From Kineosporia sp. A_224 (GTDB lineage: Bacteria > Actinomycetota > Actinomycetes > Actinomycetales > Kineosporiaceae): a stretch of 64,000 nt of DNA. Positions 34,759-42,897 of the stretch are shown here, one piece after another. The notes beneath the pieces were generated by a model. The model worked only from the letters and a program-made list of their open reading frames with translations. It had not been told where the DNA came from and ran no database searches. The stretch is taken from the NCBI RefSeq assembly GCF_002198655.1, contig NZ_MWLN01000199.1, positions 1 through 64,000 of the forward strand. The letters are read 5' to 3'. Both the position numbers and the translations under genes were made by a program. Numbering within the stretch: the stretch's first letter is position 1; every line of letters starts with the position of its first letter.

Positions 34759-35627
34759 GGCGTGCTCTCCCTCCCGGCCGTGCTGCCGGCCGGCGTCAGG
34801 TCGGTCGCCCCGGTGAGCACCGTGGCGATGACACCCCCCATCCGGGTGGCGGCGGCTGCCGCGACCCGGACGACCTCCTCGCCGTCGATGACCTCACCGG
34901 TCGCCTCGACGGTCGTCACGACGGACAGCCCGAGCAGCTCCATGCCGGCCTCCCGGGCGGCGATCGCCTCGGGCACCGTCGACATGCCGACGACGTCCGC
35001 CCCGAGCGTGCGGAGCATGAGCGCCTCGGCGACGGTCTCGTAGTGCGGGCCGCGGAGCATCGCGTACACGCCCTCGACGAGGTCGGGGCCCGCCGCGAGC
35101 GCCCGCCGGCGCCAGTGCGGGGACCACGCGTCGGTGAGGTCGACGAAGCGCGGCCCGACGAGCGGCGTCGCGTCGGCGAGGTTCAGGTGGTCGCGCAGGA
35201 CGACGCCGGTGCCGGTGCCCCACTCCGGGCGCAACGAGCCGTTCGCGTTCGTCAGGACGGCGAGCCGGCAGCCCGCGGCCGCCGCGGTGCGGACGGCGTG
35301 CACGACCTGCGCGGCACCCCGCCCCTCGTAGAGGTGGGTGCGGCCGAGGAACGTCAGCACCCGCAGGCCGCCGAGCGCGGTCGACCGGACCCGCCCGACG
35401 TGGCCCTCGGCGACGACCGGCACGAAGCCCGGCAGGTCGGTGACGTCGACCTCGACGGGCGTGCTGCCCGGGTCGGCGAGGGCGTCGGCCGCGCCGGCCC
35501 AGCCGGAGCCGAGGACGACGACGACGTCGTGCCGTTCGACCCCGGTCGCGGCGGCGAGGGCGCGCGCGGCGTCGTGCGCGGCGCCGTAGGGGTCGGCGGC
35601 CACGGCGGGGGACGGACCGGCGGGCAC
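34755..35627 (-). CDS. Purine-nucleoside phosphorylase
   Basis: Cleaves purine nucleosides with phosphate to base and ribose-1-phosphate. 290 residues, trimeric PNP family: VVVLGSGWAGAADAL (phosphate loop, about 38-52), FLGRTHLYEGRGAAQVVHAVR, TNANGSLRPEWGTG, GPHYETVAEALMLRTLGADVVGMSTVPEAIAAREAGM and a C-terminal segment typical of the family. Coupled by ATGA to the NCS1 permease. Confidence 0.9.
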   Translation of the reverse strand: MPAGPSPAVAADPYGAAHDAARALAAATGVERHDVVVVLGSGWAGAADALADPGSTPVEVDVTDLPGFVPVVAEGHVGRVRSTALGGLRVLTFLGRTHLYEGRGAAQVVHAVRTAAAAGCRLAVLTNANGSLRPEWGTGTGVVLRDHLNLADATPLVGPRFVDLTDAWSPHWRRRALAAGPDLVEGVYAMLRGPHYETVAEALMLRTLGADVVGMSTVPEAIAAREAGMELLGLSVVTTVEATGEVIDGEEVVRVAAAAATRMGGVIATVLTGATDLTPAGSTAGRESTP

Positions 35628-35678
35628 GGCGTGAACGTAGCAGCGCGCACCGACGAGGACGAGACCTGCCGATGGCCG

Positions 35679-35726
35679 GCCGACGAGCCTGCCGACGAGC
35701 GGGCCGACGAGCGGGCCGACGAGCGG
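35679..35726. repeat. Four tandem 12-bp repeats
   Basis: Four copies of GCCGACGAGCNN (last three end GG), in the gap between the phosphorylase start and the pfkB-type stop. Slippage-prone; no coding on either strand is likely. Confidence 0.75.
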
Positions 35727-35732
35727 GTTCGG

Positions 35733-36722
35733 TCAGGCGCCTGCGTGCGGGGCCGGCCGGACGGTCAGGTCGGCGTCGGTCGGGCCGCTGTTCGCCCCCG
35801 GCCGCGTGATGCTGACCGCCGCGGCGGCGTTGGCGAGCGCCGCCGCGGCCGGCAGCGCGAGCCCTCGGGACAGCCCGGCGAGCAGGGCGCCGGTGTGGAC
35901 GTCCCCCGCGCCGTTCGTGTCGACGACCGGCCCGGGGGCCGGGACGCCGGGCACCGTGACGACGGGCCCGCCCGGGAGCCGGACCCGGGCGCCCTGCGCC
36001 CCGGCCCGGAGCACGACGGCCGCCCCGGCGGGCAGCCAGGGCGCGTGCAGGTCGTCGTCCAGGCCGAGCACCTCGGCCTCGGCGCGGGAGAGCGTGACGA
36101 GGTCGGTCCGGGCGAGGACCGCGGCCAGCAGGGCGGCCGGCACGTCGGCGACGAGCGGACCGGGGTCGAGGACGACGAGCGGCCCGCCCGCGGGGCCGGC
36201 GGGCGGCAGCCCGGCGACGAACGCCGCGACCGCCGGGCCGGCCTGCGGGTAGGCGAGGTCGTACCCGGAGACGTAGAGCGCGTCCCGGTCACCCGGCCGC
36301 AGCGCCGCGAGCCGGTCGCCGCGCTGCCGGGCCTCCGCACCGGGCACGGTGACGAACGTGCGCTCGCCGTCCGGCTCGACCATCGCGAGGCACCAGCCGG
36401 TGTCCGCCACGGGCTCCGGCGCCAGGAGCGGCTCCACGCGGTCCGCGGCGAGGGCTGCCCGCACGGTGTCGCCGTTCGGGCCGGTGCCGTGCGGCCCCGC
36501 GTACGCGGCGGGCAGCCGCAGCCGGGCCGCGGCGGCGAGGGCGTTGAGACCGCCGCCCGCAGCCCGGCCCGCGTCGTCCGCGACGACGTCGCCGCCGCGC
36601 GCGGGCAGCGCGGGGAGCCGGACCGCGACGTCCACGAGGATGCTCGCGAGGCCGACGAGGCGGGCCGGGGGCAGCAGCGGGGTGCCGGCCGCGGTCCACG
36701 CCACCGGTGCACCGCCGCTCAT
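35733..36722 (-). CDS. PfkB-family carbohydrate/nucleoside kinase
   Basis: 329-residue ribokinase-like sugar kinase. Evidence: N-terminal GLASILVDVAVRLPALPARGGDVVADD, the GGGLNALAAAARL substrate loop, and the C-terminal anion hole/catalytic DTNGAGDVHTGALLAG (about 270). Start at 36722 (MSGGAP) overlaps the stop of the ADP-ribosylglycohydrolase gene (ATGA). The pairing suggests phosphorylation of a ribosyl product released by that enzyme, but the sugar is not identified. Confidence 0.82.
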   Translation of the reverse strand: MSGGAPVAWTAAGTPLLPPARLVGLASILVDVAVRLPALPARGGDVVADDAGRAAGGGLNALAAAARLRLPAAYAGPHGTGPNGDTVRAALAADRVEPLLAPEPVADTGWCLAMVEPDGERTFVTVPGAEARQRGDRLAALRPGDRDALYVSGYDLAYPQAGPAVAAFVAGLPPAGPAGGPLVVLDPGPLVADVPAALLAAVLARTDLVTLSRAEAEVLGLDDDLHAPWLPAGAAVVLRAGAQGARVRLPGGPVVTVPGVPAPGPVVDTNGAGDVHTGALLAGLSRGLALPAAAALANAAAAVSITRPGANSGPTDADLTVRPAPHAGA

Positions 36723-37753
36723 CGCGCCGCCCGCAGGGCGAGCAGCCCCTCGACGAGCGGGGCGAGGTCGAGCGTGTTGACCGCGACGACCTGCGCGACG
36801 ACGTCGGGCGGCAGGGCCGCCGTCCCGGTGCAGGCCGCGACGCACGCCCCGGCCATCGCGGCGACCGTGTCGGCGTCACCGCCGAGCCGGGCCCCGAACC
36901 AGGCGGCCCGCCACGGGTCGCCGTCCGCGAGCGCCGCGACGGCGAACGCGGCGGGCACCGACTCGTGGGTGGCGAGCGTCGTCCCGACCCGGGTCGCGAC
37001 GGCGTCGAGGAGCGCGCTCCCGCCGTCCGCCGCCGACCGGCCGCTGCCCCGGGCGCCGGACCGGACCAGGGCGAGCGCGGCCTCGATCCGCCCGGCCACG
37101 TCCTGGTCGTCCGGCCGCGCGCCGCGCCGGCCGGCCTCGCGGGCCGCCCGGACGGCGAGCGGCAGCGCCGCGTCGAACGCGGCGCCGTCCACCCCGGCCG
37201 CCACGACGGCGGCGACCGCGGCCGCGCCGGCGTGCGCCGTCCCGGTGTCGTGCGTGACCTGCCCGGCCGCGACGACGGCGTCGACGAGCCCGGCGAGCGG
37301 CTCCGGCGGGGTCGCGACCCCGACCGGCGCGACCCGCATCGCCGCGCCGTTGGTCGTCCCGCCGCGCCCCGTCGTCGCCGGGTCGGCGCCGCCGCGGACG
37401 GCGAGCAGCGCGGCCTTCGTCGAGGGGCCGAGCAGGTCGAGCGAGCCGCGGGCGGCCATCGCGTCCTCCCAGCCGAGGAGCCGGTCGGCGAGGTCGTGGG
37501 GGTCGATCCGGCCGTGGCCGTCGACGAGGAGCCGGCCGAGCAGGAGCGCCTGCGCGGTGTCGTCGGTGACGGACCCCGCGGCCAGGCCCGGGCAGACCGG
37601 GTTGTCGGGCGGGCCGTCCAGCAGGACCGGGCCCGCACCGAGCAGCTGCTCGGCACGGGCCCGGGACAGCTCCTGCGTCGGCATCCCGAGGGCGTCACCG
37701 ACCGCGAGGCCGAGGAGCGCGGCGAGGCTGCGGTCGTGCCGGGAGGCGTCCAC
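36719..37753 (-). CDS. ADP-ribosylglycohydrolase (DraG-like)
   Basis: 344-residue all-helical Mg-dependent hydrolase that removes ADP-ribose or cleaves related ribosides. Metal ligands are seen in SVTDDTAQALLL (about 65) and GGDADTVAAMAGA (about 300), with the N-terminal GLAVGDALGMPTQ. The GTG at 37753 (VDASRHDRSL) is taken as start since similarity begins there. Coupled to the PfkB kinase. Target protein or metabolite unknown. Confidence 0.82.
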   Translation of the reverse strand: MDASRHDRSLAALLGLAVGDALGMPTQELSRARAEQLLGAGPVLLDGPPDNPVCPGLAAGSVTDDTAQALLLGRLLVDGHGRIDPHDLADRLLGWEDAMAARGSLDLLGPSTKAALLAVRGGADPATTGRGGTTNGAAMRVAPVGVATPPEPLAGLVDAVVAAGQVTHDTGTAHAGAAAVAAVVAAGVDGAAFDAALPLAVRAAREAGRRGARPDDQDVAGRIEAALALVRSGARGSGRSAADGGSALLDAVATRVGTTLATHESVPAAFAVAALADGDPWRAAWFGARLGGDADTVAAMAGACVAACTGTAALPPDVVAQVVAVNTLDLAPLVEGLLALRAAR

Positions 37754-37780
37754 GGGCGGCAGTGTGGCAGGCCGTGCGCG

Positions 37781-37817
37781 GACGGGCCGCCGCACCCCGG
37801 GGGTGCGGCGGCCCGTC
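37781..37817 (-). terminator. Terminator after the BNR-repeat protein gene
   Basis: Near-perfect 17-18 bp GC stem (arm GACGGGCCGCCGCACCCC) with a minimal loop, 33 bp beyond the stop of the gene ending at 37851 and before the glycohydrolase start. Confidence 0.8.
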
Positions 37818-37850
37818 GTCACCGGACGCGGCAGCAGGTGCCGCGCCGCC

Positions 37851-39518
37851 TCAGCGCTTCGCGAAGAAGACGTCCGGGTCGTGGCGCCCGGCCGGCCACA
37901 GCGAGTTCTTCACGATGTCGCGGTTGTCACCCCAGGCGAGGTACAGGCCGCCGTCGGTCGCGACGTTCGCGATGTAGTCACCCATGTACCCCGTCGCGAT
38001 GACCGGGTCGAACTGCGGGTTGTTGAAGACCCCGGGGAACGCCTTCGTCGTGACGCGCTTCGTCGTCCACGCCGTGCCGTTCTTCGAGTCGGACAGGAGC
38101 ACGTCGACCGTCAGGTCCGGGTTCTTGTGGTACGCGGCCAGGTGCAGGCCGGCGGCGTCCGCCGAGAGCGCCGGCTGGAAGTCCTCGCCGGCGGGCGAGG
38201 GCACCGGCACCGTGGCGCTCCAGGTCGCCCCGCCGTCCTTCGACGCCGACCACAGCGTGTGCATCGCGCCCTGGGGACCCTCGTTCCACGCCGTGACGAG
38301 CGTGCTGCCGAGGCGGGTCACGGTCGGCAGCGGCAGGTTGCGCGCCACCTGGCCGGGGCCGAGGTCGATGGAGGCGAAGTCGCCCACGGTGGCGACGACG
38401 ACGGGCTTGGTGAAGGTCACGCCGCCGTCCTTCGAGGTGACCGAGACGATGTCGAAGGCCTCGGTGCCGCCCTCGCACGTGGGGTCGTCCACGGCGATGC
38501 GGACCGAGACGACCGTGAGGTCGCCGGTGGCCGGGTCGACGCTCGGCTGCGAGCCGATGTACTGGCCGAAGCTGCAGCTCGACGGGTCGCTCGTGATCTT
38601 GTCCGCGTACGCCAGCTGGAACGTCCGGCCGCCGTCCTGCGACCGGGCGACGGGCAGGCCCGCGAAGAAACCGCCCTGGCCGTCGTCGACGAAGTCGTCC
38701 CACGCGACGTACACGGTGTCCTTGGCCGCGGAGGCCTTGGACCGGCCGACCGTGAGCGCCTCCTTGTCACCGGAGTAGAAGAGCGCCGGGTCGTTCGGCG
38801 AGGCGTACGTCGGCACCGTCCACCGGGCGCCGTCCTTCGACGTCGAGACGCCGATCTCGAGGCCGCCCGACTCGCCGCTGATGACGAGCTCGGAGTAGTA
38901 GAAGACGCCCTTGCGGTCGACGCCGAGCCACGGGTCGCCGAGGTTGATCTGACCGGGGCCCTGGGGCAGGGTGCCGGCGTCGGTGAAGGTCTTGCCGCCG
39001 TCGGCGGAGTACGCGACGCCGGTGAGGTTCGCCGCCGCCGTGAGGAAGCCGCCGGGGTAGACCTGCTGGGAGTCGTTGAACCCGACGACGACCCGCTTGC
39101 CCTTCACGGCGATCGCCGTCTCGCTCTGGGTCGTCTGCTCCAGCGTCCGGTCGGCCCGCGGGTCGTTGACGCGGACGTTCTTCAGGCCCGCCGACGCGAC
39201 GGCGGCCCCGGCGGCCCGGTTGGTCGCCGCGCCGGCCCGGCCGGCCGCGGGCTCGTCGCCCTCGCCGACGAGGCCGCCGGGGCGGTTCTTCCCGGCGAGG
39301 AAGCGGAGCCCGGCGAGCGCGCCGGGGGAGAGGTACTCGCCGCGGCGCGCGAGCAGCGTCTCGGCGACCTGCTCCCGGGTCAGCTTCGGCGTCCCCGTCG
39401 CGGCGGTCGTCGGTGAGAGCTGCGTCGCGAGCACGCCGCCCGCGACGAGGACCGACGCCGTCGCCGCGGCGCCGACGCGGACCGACCTACGGGCATGGAA
39501 AGGTGCACGTCCGGACAT
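37851..39518 (-). CDS. Secreted BNR/sialidase-fold protein
   Basis: 555-residue exported protein: Arg-rich N-terminus and signal/anchor helix (about 13-35, ATASVLVAGGVLATQL), then a six-bladed propeller with at least five Asp-box motifs (YSADGGKTF, TSKDGARWT, RSQDGGRTF, TSKDGGVTF, ASKDGGATW). The catalytic Arg triad of true sialidases was not confirmed, so glycosidase activity is uncertain. Start at 39518 has GGGGGAA upstream. Last residues read DPDVFFAKR. Stands alone between two terminators. Confidence 0.72.
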   Translation of the reverse strand: MSGRAPFHARRSVRVGAAATASVLVAGGVLATQLSPTTAATGTPKLTREQVAETLLARRGEYLSPGALAGLRFLAGKNRPGGLVGEGDEPAAGRAGAATNRAAGAAVASAGLKNVRVNDPRADRTLEQTTQSETAIAVKGKRVVVGFNDSQQVYPGGFLTAAANLTGVAYSADGGKTFTDAGTLPQGPGQINLGDPWLGVDRKGVFYYSELVISGESGGLEIGVSTSKDGARWTVPTYASPNDPALFYSGDKEALTVGRSKASAAKDTVYVAWDDFVDDGQGGFFAGLPVARSQDGGRTFQLAYADKITSDPSSCSFGQYIGSQPSVDPATGDLTVVSVRIAVDDPTCEGGTEAFDIVSVTSKDGGVTFTKPVVVATVGDFASIDLGPGQVARNLPLPTVTRLGSTLVTAWNEGPQGAMHTLWSASKDGGATWSATVPVPSPAGEDFQPALSADAAGLHLAAYHKNPDLTVDVLLSDSKNGTAWTTKRVTTKAFPGVFNNPQFDPVIATGYMGDYIANVATDGGLYLAWGDNRDIVKNSLWPAGRHDPDVFFAKR

Positions 39519-39722
39519 GTGGTTCCCCCAAGCCGCCCGGGCCCCCCGGGCGTCGACGGCGCCCGGTTCCCGACCGGACGTCCGTGGACGAACACGGTGG
39601 CCCGCGCGATCTTGTTCCGCAAGGAACGTCACGGACAGTTCTCGTGTGATCGTTACCGGATCGCCGGGCGGGCAAGGATGCGGGCGGTGCGTTCCGGGAC
39701 CCTCGTCCCGGGGCGGACGACG

Positions 39723-39757
39723 GACGCCGCCGGTCGCTGTGCGCGACCGGCGGCGTC
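39723..39757 (-). terminator. Terminator after the MBL hydrolase gene
   Basis: Perfect 15-bp stem (arm GACGCCGCCGGTCGC), five-base loop, 32 bp beyond the MBL gene stop at 39790. Confidence 0.8.
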
Positions 39758-39789
39758 CTCAGGGGTTCGTGCGGGACTCCCCGCGAGGG

Positions 39790-40422
39790 TCAGTGCCCGC
39801 GGGCCACCCACGCGTCGTAGTCGCCGGCCTCGGCGCCGATCGTCGTCGAGTCGCCGTGCCCGGTGAGCACGGTGGTCGTCGGTGCGAGCGTGAGGAGCCG
39901 GGTCCGGATCGACTCCAGGATCGTCGGGAAGCTCGAGAAGGACCGGCCCGTCGCGCCCGGACCGCCCTTGAACAGGGTGTCGCCGGAGAAGAGGACCTCG
40001 AGGTCCGGGACGTGCAGGCACACCGCGCCGGGGGAGTGCCCCGGGGTGTGGAGCACCCGCAGCGTCGTCCCGCCGACCTCGACCACGTCTCCGTCGGCGA
40101 GGTACCCGGGCTCGCGGTCGGGGTGGACGACGTCCCAGAGCATCCGGTCCTCGGGGTGCAGGAGGATCGGGGCACCCGTGGCGTCGGCGACCTCGCCCGC
40201 GGCGTTCACGTGGTCGTTGTGGCCGTGGGTCGACACGATCGCGACGACCTTGCGGCCGCCGACCGCGTCGAGGATCTTGGCCGCCTCGTGCGAGGCGTCG
40301 ACGACGACGACCTCGTCGGCGTCCCCGATGAGCCACACGTTGTTGTCGACGTCGAAGTCCTGCCCGTCGAGGCTGAAGACCCCGCTCGTGACGACGTTCT
40401 CGATGCGTGCCCGGCTGCTCAA
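39790..40422 (-). CDS. MBL-fold hydrolase paired with MscR
   Basis: 210-residue metallo-beta-lactamase-fold hydrolase with zinc motif STHGHNDHV (about 75), later [16 protein letters not shown] and LTGHGDST. The likely start is TTG at 40422, overlapping the mscR stop by two bases, so translation is coupled to it. In actinobacteria a gene of this type follows the mycothiol-dependent formaldehyde dehydrogenase, making it a candidate S-formylmycothiol hydrolase (inference from position). Confidence 0.8.
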   Translation of the reverse strand: MSSRARIENVVTSGVFSLDGQDFDVDNNVWLIGDADEVVVVDASHEAAKILDAVGGRKVVAIVSTHGHNDHVNAAGEVADATGAPILLHPEDRMLWDVVHPDREPGYLADGDVVEVGGTTLRVLHTPGHSPGAVCLHVPDLEVLFSGDTLFKGGPGATGRSFSSFPTILESIRTRLLTLAPTTTVLTGHGDSTTIGAEAGDYDAWVARGH

Positions 40423-41504
40423 AGGACCACCACCGACCGGAGGACCTCGCCGTGGTGCATCTTCGCGAACGCCGCTTCGACGTCCCCGAGGCCCACGGTC
40501 TCGCTGACGAACTTGTCGAGCGGGAGCCGGCCCTGCAGGTACAGCTCGATGAGCGTCGGGAAGTCGCGCGAGGGCAGGCAGTCGCCGTACCAGGACGACT
40601 TCAGCGAGCCGCCCCGGCCGAAGACGTCGATGAGCGGCAGCTCGAGCGTCATCGTCGGGTTCGGCACGCCGACGAGGACGACGGTGCCGGCGAGGTCGCG
40701 GCCGTAGAAGGCCTGCTTCCACGTCTCGGGGCGGCCGACGGCGTCGATGACGACGTCCGCGCCGAAGCCGTCCGTCGCGGCCTGGATCGCCTCGACGGCG
40801 TCCTGCGACGAGGAGTTCACCGTGTGGGTGGCGCCGAAGTCCTTGGCCCACTCGAGCTTCTTGTCGTCGATGTCGACGGCGATGATCCGGCGGGCGCCGA
40901 CGAGCCTGGCACCGGCGATCGCCGCGTTGCCGACGCCGCCGCAGCCGATGACGGCCACGGTGTCGTCGCGCTGCACGTTGCCGGTGTTGATCGCCGCGCC
41001 GAGGCCGGCCATGACGCCGCAGCCGAGCAGGCCGGCGACGGCCGGGGCGGCGGCCGGGTCGACCTTCGTGCACTGGCCGGCGGCGACGAGGGTCTTCTCG
41101 ACGAAGGCGCCGATGCCGAGCGCGGGGGACAGCACGGTGCCGTCCTCGAGGGTCATCTTCTGCGTGGCGTTGTGGGTGGCGAAGCAGTACTGCGGGCGGC
41201 CGCGCCGGCACGAGCGGCACTGGCCGCACACCGCACGCCAGTTGAGGACGACGTAGTCACCGGGCGCGACGTCCGTGACGCCGGCGCCGACCGCCTCGAC
41301 GACGCCCGCCGCCTCGTGGCCGAGGAGGAACGGGAAGTCGTCGTTGATGCCGCCCTCGCGGTAGTGCAGGTCGGTGTGGCAGACGCCGCAGGCCTGCACC
41401 TTCACGACCGCCTCGCCGGGACCGGGGTCCGGGACGACGACCGTCTCGACCGTGACGGGGGCACCCTTGCCCCGCGCGACGACGCCCTGCACCTTCTGCG
41501 ACAT
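40419..41504 (-). CDS. mscR: S-(hydroxymethyl)mycothiol dehydrogenase
   Basis: Zinc-dependent medium-chain alcohol dehydrogenase of formaldehyde and nitrosothiol detoxification using mycothiol. 361 residues: catalytic zinc motif [27 protein letters not shown], structural zinc [15 protein letters not shown] (four Cys), NAD motif [14 protein letters not shown] and [21 protein letters not shown]. Start [17 protein letters not shown] matches the mycothiol subfamily. Operon with the MBL hydrolase. Confidence 0.9.
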   Translation of the reverse strand: MSQKVQGVVARGKGAPVTVETVVVPDPGPGEAVVKVQACGVCHTDLHYREGGINDDFPFLLGHEAAGVVEAVGAGVTDVAPGDYVVLNWRAVCGQCRSCRRGRPQYCFATHNATQKMTLEDGTVLSPALGIGAFVEKTLVAAGQCTKVDPAAAPAVAGLLGCGVMAGLGAAINTGNVQRDDTVAVIGCGGVGNAAIAGARLVGARRIIAVDIDDKKLEWAKDFGATHTVNSSSQDAVEAIQAATDGFGADVVIDAVGRPETWKQAFYGRDLAGTVVLVGVPNPTMTLELPLIDVFGRGGSLKSSWYGDCLPSRDFPTLIELYLQGRLPLDKFVSETVGLGDVEAAFAKMHHGEVLRSVVVL

Positions 41505-41533
41505 GTCTCGCCAGCCCTTTCCGACCGGGAAGT

Positions 41534-41552
41534 CGGGTCAGCCTCTGACCCG
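41534..41552. terminator. Small hairpin upstream of mscR
   Basis: CGGGTCAG-CCT-CTGACCCG, eight-base arms, just upstream of the mscR start and downstream of no stop on the plus strand. Could be a leader hairpin or operator for mscR. Confidence 0.3.
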
Positions 41553-41649
41553 GCCACCCGGCAGGTGCCGGTGGCGCTCCGACCCTACTGGCGCGACCTG
41601 GGACGCGCGTGGCCGACCGGTGATCGCCGTCGCCGCGGTGGTCGCGCGG

Positions 41650-42075
41650 TCAGAACCGGAACGGCCGCGGCGGTGCCGCCAGGGCGGCCCGCGGGCAGTC
41701 GGCGAGGGTGAGGTCCCCGAAGCCCAGTGCCTCGTCGCACAGCGTCTCCACGGTGAAGCCGAGGGCGGAGCCGAGCCTGGAGATCATGACGCGGTAGATG
41801 GTGATCTCGTACTTCGTCGGGGTGCCGTAGGCGATCTGCAGGCTGCCGACGAGACCGGTGGCGTCCTCGGGGCGCTCCCCGGGCCAGGGCTGCTCGTACC
41901 GGGTCCAGCGGCTCGGCTCGGCGAGCCAGAGCCCGTCGGCGTGCACCGAGTTCAGCGAGAGCTCGACGAGGATCGCCCGGGCGGCCTCCTCCGGGACGAT
42001 CGCGGCAGGACGGATCACCTCGGTGACGACACCTTCGTCGTACGCCTCGTCCAGGCCGATCGGCTCCTGGTTCAC
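41650..42075 (-). CDS. Conserved-looking protein of unknown function
   Basis: 141 residues, soluble, mixed alpha/beta, no recognised domain. Readable segments: VNQEPIGLDEAYDEGVVTEVIRP at the start, a centre with LVGSLQIAYGTPTKYEITIYRVMISRLGSALGF, and a C-terminal RPFRF. The GTG start at 42075 is supported by GGGAGGTGGC immediately upstream. Divergent from the DUF3145 gene across 247 bp. Possibly a stress or nucleotide-binding accessory, but nothing in the sequence decides. Confidence 0.6.
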   Translation of the reverse strand: MNQEPIGLDEAYDEGVVTEVIRPAAIVPEEAARAILVELSLNSVHADGLWLAEPSRWTRYEQPWPGERPEDATGLVGSLQIAYGTPTKYEITIYRVMISRLGSALGFTVETLCDEALGFGDLTLADCPRAALAAPPRPFRF

Positions 42076-42322
42076 GCCACCTCCCAGTCGTGCCTCCTGG
42101 TACGTCTCGGCGTGTCGCGGTCGGATCTTCACTCCGTGGTCGATGGAATACGGAACGTAGTTGTCGTTCTACCCAGAGTTTCGATGAGAAAGGTGGTGCG
42201 GGTGTGATCCGTGGTGCAGAATGGCCGGGGACAGGCGCCAGCATCACGCCCCTGCCAGCAAGGCTGCTCATCGGACGAGGTCGTTGGGGAAGACGCACCT
42301 CAACCCGGTGAAGGAGGCCCCC

Positions 42323-42826
42323 ATGGCCGGTGCGACGACGCGAGGCGTCCTGTTCGTGCACTCCGCGCCGCGTGCGCTGTGCCCACACGTCGAGTGGGCC
42401 GCCGGCGGCGTCCTCGACGTGCGCCTGTCGCTGGACTGGATCCCGCAGCCGGCGGCGGCGGGGCTCTACCGCACCGAGCTCTCCTGGCAGGCCGAGCAGG
42501 GGACCGGGGCGCTGCTGGCGTCCGCCCTGCGGGGCTGGGCGCACCTGCGGTACGAGGTGACCGAGGAGCCGAGCCCCGGTGTCGACGGCGGGCGGTGGAT
42601 GCACAGCCCCGAGCTGGGCATCTTCCACGCCGTGACCGACGTGCACGGCAACATCCTCGTCCCCGAGGACCGGGTGCGGCACGCCCTCGAGAGCGGGCAC
42701 GGCGACCCGGCGACGATCGTCGCGCAGCTCGACCTCGCCCTCGGCAGCGCGTGGGACGACGAGCTCGAGCCGTTCCGGCACGCCGGGGACGGCGCCCCGG
42801 TGCGCTGGCTCCACCGGGTCGGCTGA
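42323..42826 (+). CDS. DUF3145 family protein
   Basis: 167-residue actinobacterial protein; RGVLFVHSAPRALCPHVEWAAGGVL at the N-terminus is the family signature. Function unknown, but the gene commonly accompanies the fabD-fabH-acpP-fabF cluster. Here it is on the opposite strand and separated from fabF by a TetR/efflux pair. Start at ATG 42323 with AAGGAGG upstream. Confidence 0.85.
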   Translation: MAGATTRGVLFVHSAPRALCPHVEWAAGGVLDVRLSLDWIPQPAAAGLYRTELSWQAEQGTGALLASALRGWAHLRYEVTEEPSPGVDGGRWMHSPELGIFHAVTDVHGNILVPEDRVRHALESGHGDPATIVAQLDLALGSAWDDELEPFRHAGDGAPVRWLHRVG

Positions 42827-42853
42827 CCCGGGCCGCACCGCCCGCAGCACGCG

Positions 42854-42887
42854 CGAAGGGCCCCGACCGGACGGTCGGGGCCCTTCG
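42854..42887. terminator. Bidirectional terminator
   Basis: Perfect 16-bp stem (arm CGAAGGGCCCCGACCG) with a tiny loop, between the convergent DUF3145 and DHA2 transporter genes; serves both. Confidence 0.85.
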
Positions 42888-42897
42888 ACGTCCGGGC

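Noticed and set aside
35043-39416. Very long plus-strand open frame of over 1,400 codons
   Set aside because: It is antisense to five well-supported genes, is Arg/Pro/Gly/Asp-rich with no domain, and is the usual high-GC mirror frame.
42076-42322. ECF-sigma (GGAAC/GTT) promoter between the unknown gene and DUF3145
   Set aside because: A GGAAC is present, but the matching GTT is about 21 bases away, outside the normal spacing.
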